Below are positions 16,127 to 25,231 of a DNA stretch of 64,000 nucleotides, piece after piece; the stretch's first letter is position 1; each line of letters opens with the position of its first letter. The notes under the pieces were generated by a model. That model did no database searches. It had not been told where the DNA came from and worked only from the letters and a program-made list of their open reading frames with translations. Origin of the DNA: Planococcus lenghuensis (GTDB lineage Bacteria; Bacillota; Bacilli; Bacillales_A; Planococcaceae). Location of the stretch: NCBI RefSeq assembly GCF_001999905.1, contig NZ_CP019640.1:2460001-2524000 (forward strand), read 5' to 3'. The position numbers and the translations under genes are program-made.

Positions 16127-17905
16127 ATGACTATCATTTTATCAACACTGAATGCAAAGTTCATTCACACAAATATTGCGATCCGCTATTTGAAAGCTTC
16201 AGCTCTTCCCGAGTTTGATGTTACTCTCGCTGAATATACAATTAAAGATCCCATCTATAATATCGTTGCTGATCTTTACCTGAAAAAGCCGGACGTTCTC
16301 GGCTTCAGCTGCTATATCTGGAATATTGAAGAGACCATCGAAGTCATCCGGATGATGAAAACAGTCAACCCGGATACAGTGATAGTCGTCGGCGGTCCCG
16401 AAGTGACATATGATGCATATGATTTACTTAAACGTGTACCGGAAATCGACTATATTGTAATCGGCGAGGGGGAGCAGTCTTTCAAAGAACTTCTGAAAGC
16501 GCTCGACGGCCGTCAGGAAATTGCAGCCGTACCGGGTATCGCCTGGCTGAAGGATAATAAATTTACTGTCCATCCGCCAGCGGCAAAAGCGGATCTCCGG
16601 GAGCTTCCGTCCCCCTTCCGTTTTCCGGAAGATATCCAGAACTTGCCGCGCCGCATCACCTATATTGAAACGAGCCGGGGCTGTCCATTCTCCTGCCAGT
16701 TTTGCTTATCATCCATTGAAGTGGGGGTTCGCTATTTCAACCGGGAACGGATCAAAGAGGACATTCGTTATCTGATGAATAATGGAGCAAAAATCATTAA
16801 ATTTGTAGACCGGACTTTCAATATCAGCCGAAGCTACGCCATGGAGATGTTCCAGTTCCTGATCGATGAACACAGACCCGGCGTCGTGTTCCAGTTCGAG
16901 ATCACAGCCGATATTATGCGGCCGGAAGTCATCCAGTTTTTGAATGATAATGCTCCTGCCGGTCTGTTCCGCTTTGAAATCGGGGTGCAGTCGACGAATG
17001 ACCTAACAAATGAACTTGTGAAACGGCGCCAGAACTTCGAAAAGTTGAAACGGACGGTTACGATGGTAAAAGAAGGCGGCAAAATTGATCAGCATCTCGA
17101 TCTGATCGCCGGGCTGCCGGAAGAAGATTATGATTCATTCCGCACCACGTTCAATGACGTATTCGCCATGCGGCCGGAAGAACTTCAGCTTGGATTCCTG
17201 AAGCTGCTGCGCGGTACAGGCTTGCGTGTTCAGGCAAAAGAGTATGGCTACACCTATATGGACCGGGCACCATATGAAATCTTTTCAAACAACGTCCTGA
17301 CATTTGATGAAATCCTGCAAATCAAACAGGCCGAGGATGTACTGGAGAAGTATTGGAATGCCCATCGAATGGACCGGACCATTGAATACCTCGTTTCCAT
17401 CTATCCTTCCCCGTTCGACTTTTTCCAGTCGTTCGGAACATATTGGGAAGAACGCGGCTGGTCACGCATCGGTCATCAGCCGGAAGACCTGTTCAGGCGG
17501 CTTGAGGCGTTTCTAATCGAAGATGGCATTGCCAATCTGGGCATAGTCCGTGATCTCCTTAAACTCGATTACCTGCTGATCCAGAACGGAAAGCCCAGAA
17601 AACCATGGTGGCCGAAGGATATGGAAGAAACAGAAAGAACCGGCCTTTACCGGGAAATCGGTAGCCGACCGGAAATCGCCGGCAGTCTGCTTGATGGTAT
17701 GAGCGAACGCGAAATGATTAAACATACGCTTCTCATACCATTTGGATTCGATTCACAGACCGGCAATCCGGCCGAGTATTCATCCGGCCCCGGTTACTTG
17801 CTCGCGCTGTTCAGGCAAGGGCAGTCGCCGTCCATGAAATTCATACAAAAAGAGCAGATCAGTAGCAATCACCCGGTCAGCCGGATAGTGCGAAACCTGG
17901 AATAA
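16127..17905 (+). CDS. B12-binding-domain radical SAM protein (DUF4080 type)
   Basis: A 592-residue protein. Residues 1-140 form a B12-binding-like domain (FIHTNIAIRYLKAS, DVLGFSCYIWNIEETIEV, VVGGPEVTYDA); the radical SAM core follows with TSRGCPFSCQFCLSS (CxxxCxxC, about residue 186), which holds the 4Fe-4S cluster, and HLDLIAGLPEEDYDSF. The C-terminal third (about 400-592) is the DUF4080-type region with FFQSFGTYWEERGW and a PWWP segment. The classic cobalamin DxHxxG motif is not visible, so B12 may not be bound. Substrate unknown. The ATG has AAGGAG ten bases upstream. Orphan gene with its own terminators. Confidence 0.88.
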   Translation: MTIILSTLNAKFIHTNIAIRYLKASALPEFDVTLAEYTIKDPIYNIVADLYLKKPDVLGFSCYIWNIEETIEVIRMMKTVNPDTVIVVGGPEVTYDAYDLLKRVPEIDYIVIGEGEQSFKELLKALDGRQEIAAVPGIAWLKDNKFTVHPPAAKADLRELPSPFRFPEDIQNLPRRITYIETSRGCPFSCQFCLSSIEVGVRYFNRERIKEDIRYLMNNGAKIIKFVDRTFNISRSYAMEMFQFLIDEHRPGVVFQFEITADIMRPEVIQFLNDNAPAGLFRFEIGVQSTNDLTNELVKRRQNFEKLKRTVTMVKEGGKIDQHLDLIAGLPEEDYDSFRTTFNDVFAMRPEELQLGFLKLLRGTGLRVQAKEYGYTYMDRAPYEIFSNNVLTFDEILQIKQAEDVLEKYWNAHRMDRTIEYLVSIYPSPFDFFQSFGTYWEERGWSRIGHQPEDLFRRLEAFLIEDGIANLGIVRDLLKLDYLLIQNGKPRKPWWPKDMEETERTGLYREIGSRPEIAGSLLDGMSEREMIKHTLLIPFGFDSQTGNPAEYSSGPGYLLALFRQGQSPSMKFIQKEQISSNHPVSRIVRNLE

Positions 17906-17918
17906 CATGCCGCTCAGA

Positions 17919-17949
17919 CCGTTGATTCGCACCTGAATCAGCGGTTTTT
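17919..17949 (+). terminator. Intrinsic terminator after the radical SAM gene
   Basis: CCGTTGATTC / GCACCT / GAATCAGCGG forms a ten-pair stem (one G-U) followed by TTTTTC, 14 bases beyond the stop codon. Confidence 0.82.
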
Positions 17950-18070
17950 CAATACTGCTGATTCAACGCTTCCCATCGAATGGCATTGGTTTCGATGTCC
18001 GTTTTGACAAAAAACCAACGACGAGTCCTGTGGAAATACGAAGCGCCGCAGTTACTTTGCGGGACACCAA

Positions 18071-18100
18071 AAGGGCCTTCCGCTATGGAAGGCCTTTTTT
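18071..18100. terminator. Second terminator, probably bidirectional (radical SAM / ktrD)
   Basis: GGCCTTCC / GCTAT / GGAAGGCC with six T on the plus strand and CCCTTTT on the minus strand. It lies between the convergent radical SAM gene and ktrD. The 120 bases between the two hairpins hold nothing else I can support. Confidence 0.8.
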
Positions 18101-18140
18101 GAATTGAATACCAACGATTGATTTTTTTGGCGCTTTTTTG

Positions 18141-19490
18141 TCATCCAATAATGACGCGTTCTTTCGGAAAATGGAAATTGGTTGGATCCGACTTGCCGCC
18201 GAGGGTGAAGATGAATGAGATCAGCCCGACCCGGCCGATGAACATCAGGAGCATTACGACTACTTTTCCGATCGAAGACAGCTCAGGCGTCAGTCCAAGT
18301 GACAAGCCGCATGTTCCGAATGCGGAAGTGATCTCAAACAATATCGCGATGGCATCTGCTTCCGGCTCTGTGACGAGCAAGATCATTACGGACACCATCA
18401 CAAGGAACCCCGCCAGAATAATAACGGCAAATGCCCGGAAAACATCAGTCAGGTAAATTTCCCGGCTGAAAACTTTAATACTGTTCTTTCCTCTGCCGAA
18501 ATTTATAAGAAACAGGATAGCGATGGCAAAAGTCGTCGTGCGGATGCCACCTCCCACAGAACTCGGCGAGGCGCCAATGAACATTAGAGCACTCATGAAC
18601 ACGTTCGTCGCTTCACCGAACAGGCTGACATCAATTGTGGCCAGCCCGCCGGAACGTGAGGAAACCGACTGAAAAAGCGCGGCGAAAAACATCTCATGCC
18701 ACGCCATGTTCCGGAAGGAATTGCCTGCCTCTAAAATCAGAATGACGACAGTCCCGACTGCCAGAAGCGCAGCGAATGTAGCGGTTGTGATTTTTGTAAA
18801 CAGCGAAAAACGGAAAGATCCATCCTGATCCGCTAAAAAAGCTTTCGCTTCAATTAGAACGGGAAATCCGATGGCTCCCAGGATGATCAGGAGAATCACG
18901 ATAATTTGAACAAAATAGTCATTGAAATAAGGCAGCAATGAGGCCCCGGTTATATCAAACCCACCGTTCGTTGTGGCCGATACCGAGGTGAATGCACCAT
19001 GCAGAAGTGCTTCAGCGAAAGTTTCATAAAACTGGGTAAAATACAAAGTCAGGACCAATGCACCAATTGCTTCAATCAGCAGTAGAATCTTGATGATTTC
19101 CTTGATCAGATTAACGACTCCGGACATCTGTGTCTGGTTATGGTCAATCATGATCAGCTGCCGTTCACGAAGGCCGATCCGTTTTCCGACCAGCAGCCAG
19201 AAGAATGTGCCGATGGACATAATACCAATTCCGCCGAGTTGCATGATGAACATCAAAATAATGATCCCTTGAACGGAATAAGTGTCTATAATCGAGAGGA
19301 CTGTCAGCCCTGTGACGCTGACCGCGCTGACTGCCGTGAACAGGCTATCGATAAGAGAAACTTCAATCCCCGGCCGGTGAACGCCTGGAAGACGCAGCAA
19401 TAAGAACGAAAATCCGATAGCAGCGAAGTAATAAGCTGCAATCAGCTGCGCAGGTGTTAAATTACGAACTTTCTCAAATGAAATATTCAT
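18141..19490 (-). CDS. ktrD: Potassium channel subunit KtrD (Trk/Ktr/HKT family)
   Basis: A 449-residue membrane protein with the fourfold M1-P-M2 repeat of Ktr/Trk K+ transporters. The P-loops are SAVSVTGLTV (about residue 56), SATTNGGFDI (about 178), SVSSRSGGLATI (about 285) and SAFGTCGLSLG (about 380), each with the selectivity-filter Gly. The opening SKLTPAQ-type start, PGVHRPG..VSLIDSLFTAVSAVSVTGL and the C-terminal FPKERVIIG are characteristic of KtrD, the low-affinity partner of the gating ring protein KtrC, which is not in the window. The ATG at 19490 has AAAGGA seven to eight bases upstream. Confidence 0.9.
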   Translation of the reverse strand: MNISFEKVRNLTPAQLIAAYYFAAIGFSFLLLRLPGVHRPGIEVSLIDSLFTAVSAVSVTGLTVLSIIDTYSVQGIIILMFIMQLGGIGIMSIGTFFWLLVGKRIGLRERQLIMIDHNQTQMSGVVNLIKEIIKILLLIEAIGALVLTLYFTQFYETFAEALLHGAFTSVSATTNGGFDITGASLLPYFNDYFVQIIVILLIILGAIGFPVLIEAKAFLADQDGSFRFSLFTKITTATFAALLAVGTVVILILEAGNSFRNMAWHEMFFAALFQSVSSRSGGLATIDVSLFGEATNVFMSALMFIGASPSSVGGGIRTTTFAIAILFLINFGRGKNSIKVFSREIYLTDVFRAFAVIILAGFLVMVSVMILLVTEPEADAIAILFEITSAFGTCGLSLGLTPELSSIGKVVVMLLMFIGRVGLISFIFTLGGKSDPTNFHFPKERVIIG

Positions 19491-19540
19491 CAAAAAATCC
19501 TTTCGGCCTGTCTGTCTCTCACCATTCTATGTAATTCAGC

Positions 19541-19573
19541 AAAAAAAAGAAAGGGAGAATTTTCTCCCTTTCG
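19541..19573 (-). terminator. Intrinsic terminator after the TerC-family gene
   Basis: On the minus strand GAAAGGGAGAA / AA / TTCTCCCTTTC followed by eight T, just past the stop codon of the TerC-family gene and before ktrD. Confidence 0.88.
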
Positions 19574-19581
19574 CATCATTC

Positions 19582-20334
19582 CTATTCTTTCGCACGGCTT
19601 CTTACACCCGTCAGATATCCAACGACCACGATGGCAACAAGTACACTCCAGAAGATGATTTCCCATGTAGTTGAATGCGGGAAGTGCGGATCAATAATCT
19701 GCAGATTCTGGTGTCCAAGTGTCAGCACAGCCAATTTGACACCTACCCACCCGACGATGACAAAAGCCGCGGTTTCAAGCTGTGGATATTTTGCCAGCAA
19801 CTGTACAAATTTATGGGCGGCAAACCGCATGATGATCACACCAATCAGTCCACCGGCAATCATGACAGAGAATTGACCGCCGTTGATGCCGCCGACCTGG
19901 AAATCTCCTACTTCAGTGAGTGTTACTGCGATGGCAACAGCTGCCAGCATCGAATCAATCGCAAATGCGATGTCCGCGAGTTCCACTTTTAATACAGTCA
20001 TCCAGAAACCGGAGCCTTTCGTTGCTTCCGGCTCTACGCTATGCTCTTCCCCTTTTCGCTGATCATAAATGTGCTTAACAGCGATAAAGAGCAGGTAAGC
20101 TGCACCAAGCGCTTGGATCTGCCAGATATCGATCAGCAAGGTCACCATGAACAATGCAGCAAAACGGAAAACGAATGCACCGAACAAGCCATAAAATAAA
20201 GCTTTTTTCTGTTGTGCCGGCGGCAGGTGCTTAACCATAACAGCCATTACCACAGCATTATCCGCCGCTAAAAGCCCTTCAAGACCAATTAGCACGAGCA
20301 GTACCCATGCATATTCCAAAAAAACTGTTTCCAA
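19582..20334 (-). CDS. ykoY: TerC-family manganese exporter (YkoY-like)
   Basis: A 250-residue integral membrane protein with seven or more helices. The TerC signatures are GLLAADNAVVMAVMVKHLP near the N-terminus and LKVELADIAFAIDSMLAAVA in the middle; the conserved acidic residues in these helices form the metal path. YkoY/YceF proteins export Mn2+ and supply it to extracytoplasmic metalloenzymes. This agrees with the manganese riboswitch upstream. Translation should start at TTG 20334 (or TTG 20337), six bases after GGAGGAG; the longer reading frame to 20391 would lie inside the riboswitch and is rejected. The family is often mislabelled tellurite resistance. Confidence 0.9.
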   Translation of the reverse strand: METVFLEYAWVLLVLIGLEGLLAADNAVVMAVMVKHLPPAQQKKALFYGLFGAFVFRFAALFMVTLLIDIWQIQALGAAYLLFIAVKHIYDQRKGEEHSVEPEATKGSGFWMTVLKVELADIAFAIDSMLAAVAIAVTLTEVGDFQVGGINGGQFSVMIAGGLIGVIIMRFAAHKFVQLLAKYPQLETAAFVIVGWVGVKLAVLTLGHQNLQIIDPHFPHSTTWEIIFWSVLVAIVVVGYLTGVRSRAKE

Positions 20335-20362
20335 CAAAATCTCCTCCTGTATTTCGCCCAAC

Positions 20363-20493
20363 AAAAAAGACCCTCGCCTAAAAAAAGGCAAAGGTCTCGC
20401 TAAGCAAATTAGTACAACTTGCTATTATAGCCGATGGCGCAGGCCATGTATTGACGACTATAAAATAGGTTTCCCTAAAGCTACTCCCCTTTG
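20363..20493 (-). promoter_or_regulatory. yybP-ykoY manganese riboswitch with terminator
   Basis: The minus strand shows the full signature: AAAGGGGAGTAGCTTT at the 5' side (about 20493-20478), the conserved GTCGTCAATACATGGCC core with its GCCATCGGCT partner, and the 3' block GCGAGACCTTTGCC. That block forms a ten-pair stem with GGCGAGGGTC around a T-rich loop and runs into six T (20368-20363), i.e. the expression-platform terminator. Mn2+ binding stabilises the aptamer and prevents this terminator from forming, so the exporter is made when Mn2+ is high. It lies directly before the exporter's ribosome site. Confidence 0.95.
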
Positions 20494-20526
20494 ACTGACG
20501 TCAAAAGTTATTCGGTTTCTAAAATA

Positions 20527-20554
20527 AGTATACCAGACCCGAAACTGTTGTAAA
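20527..20554 (-). promoter_or_regulatory. Promoter for the Mn riboswitch transcript
   Basis: TTTACA (20554-20549), 16-base spacer, TATACT (20532-20527) with an extended -10 TG one base upstream. It sits immediately beyond the 3' end of the broken SDR gene and about 30 bases before the aptamer. Confidence 0.72.
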
Positions 20555-20558
20555 GCAT

Positions 20559-21635
20559 CTAAGATATCGGAATCTTCTTAGATGTGTCGTTTTTGTGTTG
20601 CTGATAGAACCGGACCATCGCCGGCAATGTTTCCAGGAAATCCGCACAGTGAATACCGCTCCCTTTGAGGAGCCGCTGGGCATTCGATGCATCAAAAGAG
20701 GCATGCCATTCAAAGTAATCGAGTGTCTCCGCCTCTGTCTGCAGGTACTTCCGGATCGGCCGCACTCCCATACCGATTTCCGCCAATTTCTTGGGCAATC
20801 TTCCCTTTGGCGGCTTTCCGGTCATCTCCAGGACCATTGCCCGGTAAATCTCTTCCACCGGGTGTGGAGCCGGGTCGGTCAGATGCACTGTTTCCCCTTC
20901 TGCTTCCGCCAGCCTGCTTAAGTACACTGCTGCATCAAGTACATAGTCAACCGGCACGACATTCAGAGACTCGGCAGTGTTCCCGATGTACGGAATGACA
21001 GGCAACATCTTCAGACGGTCAATCATGTTCAGAAAAAAATACGGACCATCAAATTTAACGGTCTCCCCTGTTTCAGAATGCCCCCGGACAATGCCCGGGC
21101 GGATGATGGTGATCGGCATTTCCGTTTTCCGGGCATCCACCAGCACTTCCGCTTCAAATTTCGTCTCCTCGTAATAGTTCTTGAATGCTGCCGGCCGGAT
21201 TAATTCATCCTCATACAGCATTCCTTCCCGCAGACCTGCCACATAAGCTGTGCTGAAGTACATGAAACGTTTCAGTTCCGGAAGCTACGCGATAAATTCC
21301 AGTACGTTTTGCGTTCCTTCAACGTCCACTTTCCATGCGATAGGTCTTGGCACCGCCAAGTCATAGATGGCCGCCAAATGCCAGAAGATACAGTCATTCT
21401 CTGCCATCCGTATTCGCTCAACCGGCGAAATCCCCAAAGCTCCCTTTGTGATATCCCCCTGGACCAGATGTACTTTGGTACCTGTTTCCTGTTCGATTTC
21501 CTGTGCCTTGGCCCTCGCTTTTTCCATTTCCGAAGGCAGAACGATTGCCGTCAGCCGGCTGTCCCCCCGGGTATGCCTGCAGATCAATTGACTTGCAATG
21601 AACCCCGGAAAGCCTGTAAAAATAATCTCTTGCAT
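20559..21635 (-). pseudogene. SDR/male-sterility-domain oxidoreductase interrupted by an in-frame amber codon
   Basis: The two halves are in the same frame and are split only by TAG at 21285-21287. The first half has the nucleotide-binding TGFPGFIASQL, VQGDI and HLAAIYDLAVP; the second has YFSTAYVAG, the NYYEETKFEAEV block (catalytic Tyr and Lys), IIRPGIVRG and VPVDYV. Together this is an extended SDR of about 358 residues, of the NAD-binding-4 group that includes fatty-acyl-CoA reductases. The start is the ATG at 21635, seven bases after GGGAGG. The downstream ATG at 21263 has no ribosome site and lacks the cofactor loop, so a functional restart is unlikely. A sequencing error is possible. 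Confidence 0.85.
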
Positions 21636-21651
21636 GCTCATTCCTCCCGAC

Positions 21652-21686
21652 AAAAAAACCTGTACAGAACTAAGTTCTGCACAGGT
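21652..21686 (-). terminator. Intrinsic terminator after the RND exporter gene
   Basis: On the minus strand ACCTGTGCAGAAC / TTA / GTTCTGTACAGGT (one G-U) followed by seven T. It sits between the RND exporter gene and the SDR ribosome site. Confidence 0.88.
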
Positions 21687-21733
21687 CACTGTAATTCCTT
21701 GTTATATGAGGAACAAGCATTGGAAGATTTCTG

Positions 21734-24700
21734 TTACTTCCTCGTTTTTCTTCGCGTTTCCCGGTCAAATAAGCTATAAACGACCGGTACCACGTACAGT
21801 GTCAGGAAAGTGGAACTGATCAATCCGCCGATAACTGTAATGCCCATCGGCTGGTTTATTTCCGTTCCTTCCCCGATGCCAAGTGCAAGAGGGAGCAATC
21901 CCAGGATTGTAGTCAATGCCGTCATCAGGATTGGCCGAAGCCGATCGCGGACTGACATGATAATCGCTTCGTGTGAGGCAATACCTGCCGCTTTCCGCTG
22001 GTTTACGTAATCCACCAGCACGATTCCGTTGTTGACGACGATTCCGACAAGCACGAGCAATCCGATGACCGCGGTGATGCTGACCGGTGTATTTGTCACG
22101 AATAGAGCGATGGACATCCCGATGACCATAAGCGGCACCGTGAACATAATGACAAATGGGTACTTAAATGACTCGAACTGGGCTGCCATCACAATGTAGA
22201 CAAGCACGACAGCAAGCATGACAGCAAGCGCCATATCATCAATGGAATCTTCCAGCAGTTCCCGGTCTCCGCTGAAATTGATTTCCGTCTGATCGTCCAG
22301 GTTCAAGTCTGCAATGGCCTCATCGACCCGATCGGACATATCACCAAGGGAAACACCTGACCCGTAGCGCAGTGTAAAGGACACGCTTCTCGCCTGGTTT
22401 GACCGGCTGATCGTTACCGGTCCTTCGGTCACTTCAATATCCGCGACGTCTTCAAGCGCAATGAACGTGCCGGATGGCGTCCGGAGAGATAAATCACGCA
22501 GCTGTTCAACGCTGTCCCGGTATTCTTCAGCGTAACGGACATAGACGCTGTACACCTCATCTTCATCCGTCACGATTTGAGTGGCAAGAGCTCCCCGGGT
22601 TACATTGTTTACGGTCTGGGCGATTTGAAAAGGCGCCAGTCCATATTCGGCTGCAGCTTCCCGGTCGACTGTCACTTGAATTTCTTCAACTGTTTCTTCC
22701 AGATCAGTCGTCAGCTCCGTTACGTTCGGCAAGTCGATCAATCTCTCACTGATTCCAGCGACCGCTTCGTCAAGACGGTTGCCGTCCGTATCCGTGACCG
22801 TAAAGGATAACGTGTTCGGCGAAGAGCCCGCAGCTGTCTGGAGGTTAAAACTTACTTCCGCCTGTTCTCCGACGGCTTCCTTCACTTCCGGTTGCACGTC
22901 ATCCACGAATTCGAATACAGAGCGGTCACGCGCGTCCAGTGAGACGAGTTTGACATATACTTCTGCCTGATTCGTTACAGAGGCTCCCCGCGATAAGCTT
23001 TCCTGTGTGCCGCCGATCAAGCTGACATAGACATCCACATCTTCTTCATTCTCCAGCTCATCTTCAATGATCTGCACGGCTTCCTCGGTGGCTTCAAGTG
23101 AAGATCCGCTTTCGGTCTCGACGCTGATGCTGACGAATCCTTCATCCGTGGCGGGCAGGAATTCTGTCCCAACACGCATGACACCGAAGATACCGACGGC
23201 AAGTAAAACGAGCGCTGTGAGCAGCACCAGGAAGCGGTGGCGCAGTGACCAGGCCACTGAACGGGCGAAGCCGGTCATGAACCGGGAATGCTGCCGTTTT
23301 TCTTCCACACTCTCATCATGCGGCTTCAGCATTTTGGAGGCAAGCATCGGAATGACTGTAAGAGCTACAGCCAATGAAGCGAAGAGGCTGAACGAAATTG
23401 TCAGTGCAAATTCCGTAAAGATCTCGCCGATCAGTCCTGAGATGAAAATAACCGGGACGAATACAGCAACTGTTGTAAGTGTAGACGCTGTAATTGCTCC
23501 TGCTACTTCCCTCGCTCCATCAGAAGCTGCCTGCCGGGGATCTTTTTTCATACCGAGATGCCGCTCGATATTCTCGATCACCACAATGGCATTATCGACC
23601 AGCATGCCGATACCGAGCGCCAGCGCACCTAAAGTCATGATATTAAGCGCAAAATCCGCAAAGTACATTAATACGAATGTAACAATAACGGAATATGGAA
23701 TAGCCACACCGATAATCACCGGGCTTTTAATCCCCCTGAGAAATAAAAACAGCACAAGCATGGCAAAGATCCCGCCATACAGCAAGGTCATTCCGATGTT
23801 TGTAATGGCAAGTTCAACATACTCTCCCTGATCGAACAAAATGTCCGATTCCACTGAATTGAACCGTTCTGTTTCAAGCAGCTCATCCAGCCGCTCCTGG
23901 AACGCTCCGGATACTTCCGCAGTGTTGGCGCCTGATTCTTGCAGTACGGATAACAGAACAGCCGGCTCCTCGTTCGCCCGCGTTTCAGTTCCGCTCTCCT
24001 GCTCACCAAGCGCTACTTCTGCTACATCACTGAGCAGTACATTGTCACCGGTAAGCGGATCAACTGTCACAATCAGTTCCTGAATCTCCTCCACGCTTGT
24101 CAGCGTGCTCACGATACGCGTTGATAGCTGCCGGTCATCCTCCGTTTCAATGGGATCGCCCGGCAGTGAAATATTATTCGCCTGAAGCAGCTGGACGATG
24201 TCCGCCTGCTGTAGCCCATACTCCTCCAATGTCTCCGGATCCAATTGCACCTGCACTTCTTCAATAAGGGCTCCTGAAATATTGACACTGGCGACACCTT
24301 CCGCCTGCAGCAATTCGGTTTCCAGTTCCTCCGCCAGTACGCGAATGTCCGTACTGGTATCCGTTGCTCTGAGCGCCAGCTGAATAACCGGGAATTGAGC
24401 CGGATCAAATTTCAGGAATTGCGGCTCTCCCGAATCTTCCGGCAGCGGCGTCTGATTCAGCCGCTGCAGCACGTCAGACTGCACATCATCGATGTCTGTG
24501 GCCCAGCTGAATTCCAGAAGAATAAAATTGGCGCCTTCCTGGGAAGTGGACTGGATCGATTGGATCCCTGGCAGCGTCGCCAAACTCGCTTCAAGCGGCT
24601 CGGTCACTTGCTCACTCACTTCTGTCGGACTGGCGCCTGGATAATTCGTCACCACCACACCAATCGGCGGATTCAGCTCAGGAATCAGCGTAACCGGAAT

Positions 24701-24793
24701 ACGGGTGAACGAAACTGCACCTAAAATGAGCACCAAAAACATCACAACGATTGTAAAAACTGGTCTTTTTATTGAGAAATCGCTTAATTTCAT
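21734..24793 (-). CDS. RND-family efflux permease (AcrB/SwrC type)
   Basis: A 1019-residue resistance-nodulation-division transporter with the duplicated layout: TM1 (FTIVVMFLVLILGAVSF), a large external porter domain, TM2-6 with GALALGIGMLVDNAIVVIENIERH (the proton-relay Asp motif) and GAITASTLTTVAVFVPV, then a second copy starting RFLVLLTALVLLAVGIF and ending PLALGIGEGTEINQPMG. The first porter start NYPGASPTEVSEQVTEPLE is typical. In Bacillota such proteins work without an outer-membrane partner; SwrC of B. subtilis exports surfactin, but substrate here is unknown. ATG 24793 has GAGGG eight bases upstream. No membrane-fusion protein gene is adjacent. Confidence 0.93.
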   Translation of the reverse strand: MKLSDFSIKRPVFTIVVMFLVLILGAVSFTRIPVTLIPELNPPIGVVVTNYPGASPTEVSEQVTEPLEASLATLPGIQSIQSTSQEGANFILLEFSWATDIDDVQSDVLQRLNQTPLPEDSGEPQFLKFDPAQFPVIQLALRATDTSTDIRVLAEELETELLQAEGVASVNISGALIEEVQVQLDPETLEEYGLQQADIVQLLQANNISLPGDPIETEDDRQLSTRIVSTLTSVEEIQELIVTVDPLTGDNVLLSDVAEVALGEQESGTETRANEEPAVLLSVLQESGANTAEVSGAFQERLDELLETERFNSVESDILFDQGEYVELAITNIGMTLLYGGIFAMLVLFLFLRGIKSPVIIGVAIPYSVIVTFVLMYFADFALNIMTLGALALGIGMLVDNAIVVIENIERHLGMKKDPRQAASDGAREVAGAITASTLTTVAVFVPVIFISGLIGEIFTEFALTISFSLFASLAVALTVIPMLASKMLKPHDESVEEKRQHSRFMTGFARSVAWSLRHRFLVLLTALVLLAVGIFGVMRVGTEFLPATDEGFVSISVETESGSSLEATEEAVQIIEDELENEEDVDVYVSLIGGTQESLSRGASVTNQAEVYVKLVSLDARDRSVFEFVDDVQPEVKEAVGEQAEVSFNLQTAAGSSPNTLSFTVTDTDGNRLDEAVAGISERLIDLPNVTELTTDLEETVEEIQVTVDREAAAEYGLAPFQIAQTVNNVTRGALATQIVTDEDEVYSVYVRYAEEYRDSVEQLRDLSLRTPSGTFIALEDVADIEVTEGPVTISRSNQARSVSFTLRYGSGVSLGDMSDRVDEAIADLNLDDQTEINFSGDRELLEDSIDDMALAVMLAVVLVYIVMAAQFESFKYPFVIMFTVPLMVIGMSIALFVTNTPVSITAVIGLLVLVGIVVNNGIVLVDYVNQRKAAGIASHEAIIMSVRDRLRPILMTALTTILGLLPLALGIGEGTEINQPMGITVIGGLISSTFLTLYVVPVVYSLFDRETRRKTRK

Positions 24794-24876
24794 TTCGTTT
24801 ACCCTCTCCTGCCGCAAAATGCGGATACTACCTATTCAATCATAAGAAATTGAAGGACAGACTTCAAATCAGGAAG

Positions 24877-24908
24877 AAGAAAACCTGCCTGGAAACTATC
24901 CGGCAGGT
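24877..24908 (-). terminator. Orphan terminator after the EAL-domain remnant
   Basis: On the minus strand ACCTGCC-GGA / TAGTT / TCC-A-GGCAGGT (one bulged A) followed by TTTTC. It lies about 30 bases past the stop of the EAL remnant and upstream of the RND gene, so it looks like the surviving end of a lost transcription unit. Confidence 0.65.
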
Positions 24909-24935
24909 GTCACAGTTTGTTCATATGGCAAGCCA

Positions 24936-25095
24936 TCAGACTGCATTTGCAGCAAATAACTTGCCAGGAGCGGATTTGCCGATATAATAGCCTTGCGTAA
25001 AGTCATAGCCCAGCTTCCTGCATACGTGAACTGCTCCCCATTGAATGGAGAGCTTCGAAAGGCAATGACCTTCAGCCATATTTACCAAAATCTAT
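24936..25095 (-). pseudogene. Remnant of an EAL-domain (c-di-GMP phosphodiesterase) C-terminus
   Basis: A minus-strand frame of about 50 codons ends with KLGYDFTQGYYIGKSAPGKL and a stop. LG-[CY]-D-x-x-Q-G-Y-x-x-[GS]-[KR]-P closes EAL phosphodiesterase domains, and an AEG triplet sits 18 residues earlier, where intact domains have AEGVET. The bases between AEG and LGYDF no longer match the family in spacing or sequence, a TAG closes the frame upstream, and no ribosome site or start is present. No EAL catalytic residues remain. I read it as debris of a GGDEF/EAL gene. Confidence 0.5.
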
Positions 25096-25231
25096 CTTCC
25101 GAACTTTTCTGCATATCCTCAGGTCGTCCCCTTCCCCTTTCGGTTCACTGGTTTTATTGATGAAACTCTTGATGCCGGCTTCAATCGCATTTTGCCTGCT
25201 TTCAATTGCAGCTTTCCTTGCCCGCTGATCG

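Noticed and set aside
21285-21287. Programmed read-through or pyrrolysine insertion at the SDR amber codon
   Set aside because: Nothing around the codon suggests recoding, and such systems are not expected in this lineage; a mutation or base error is simpler.
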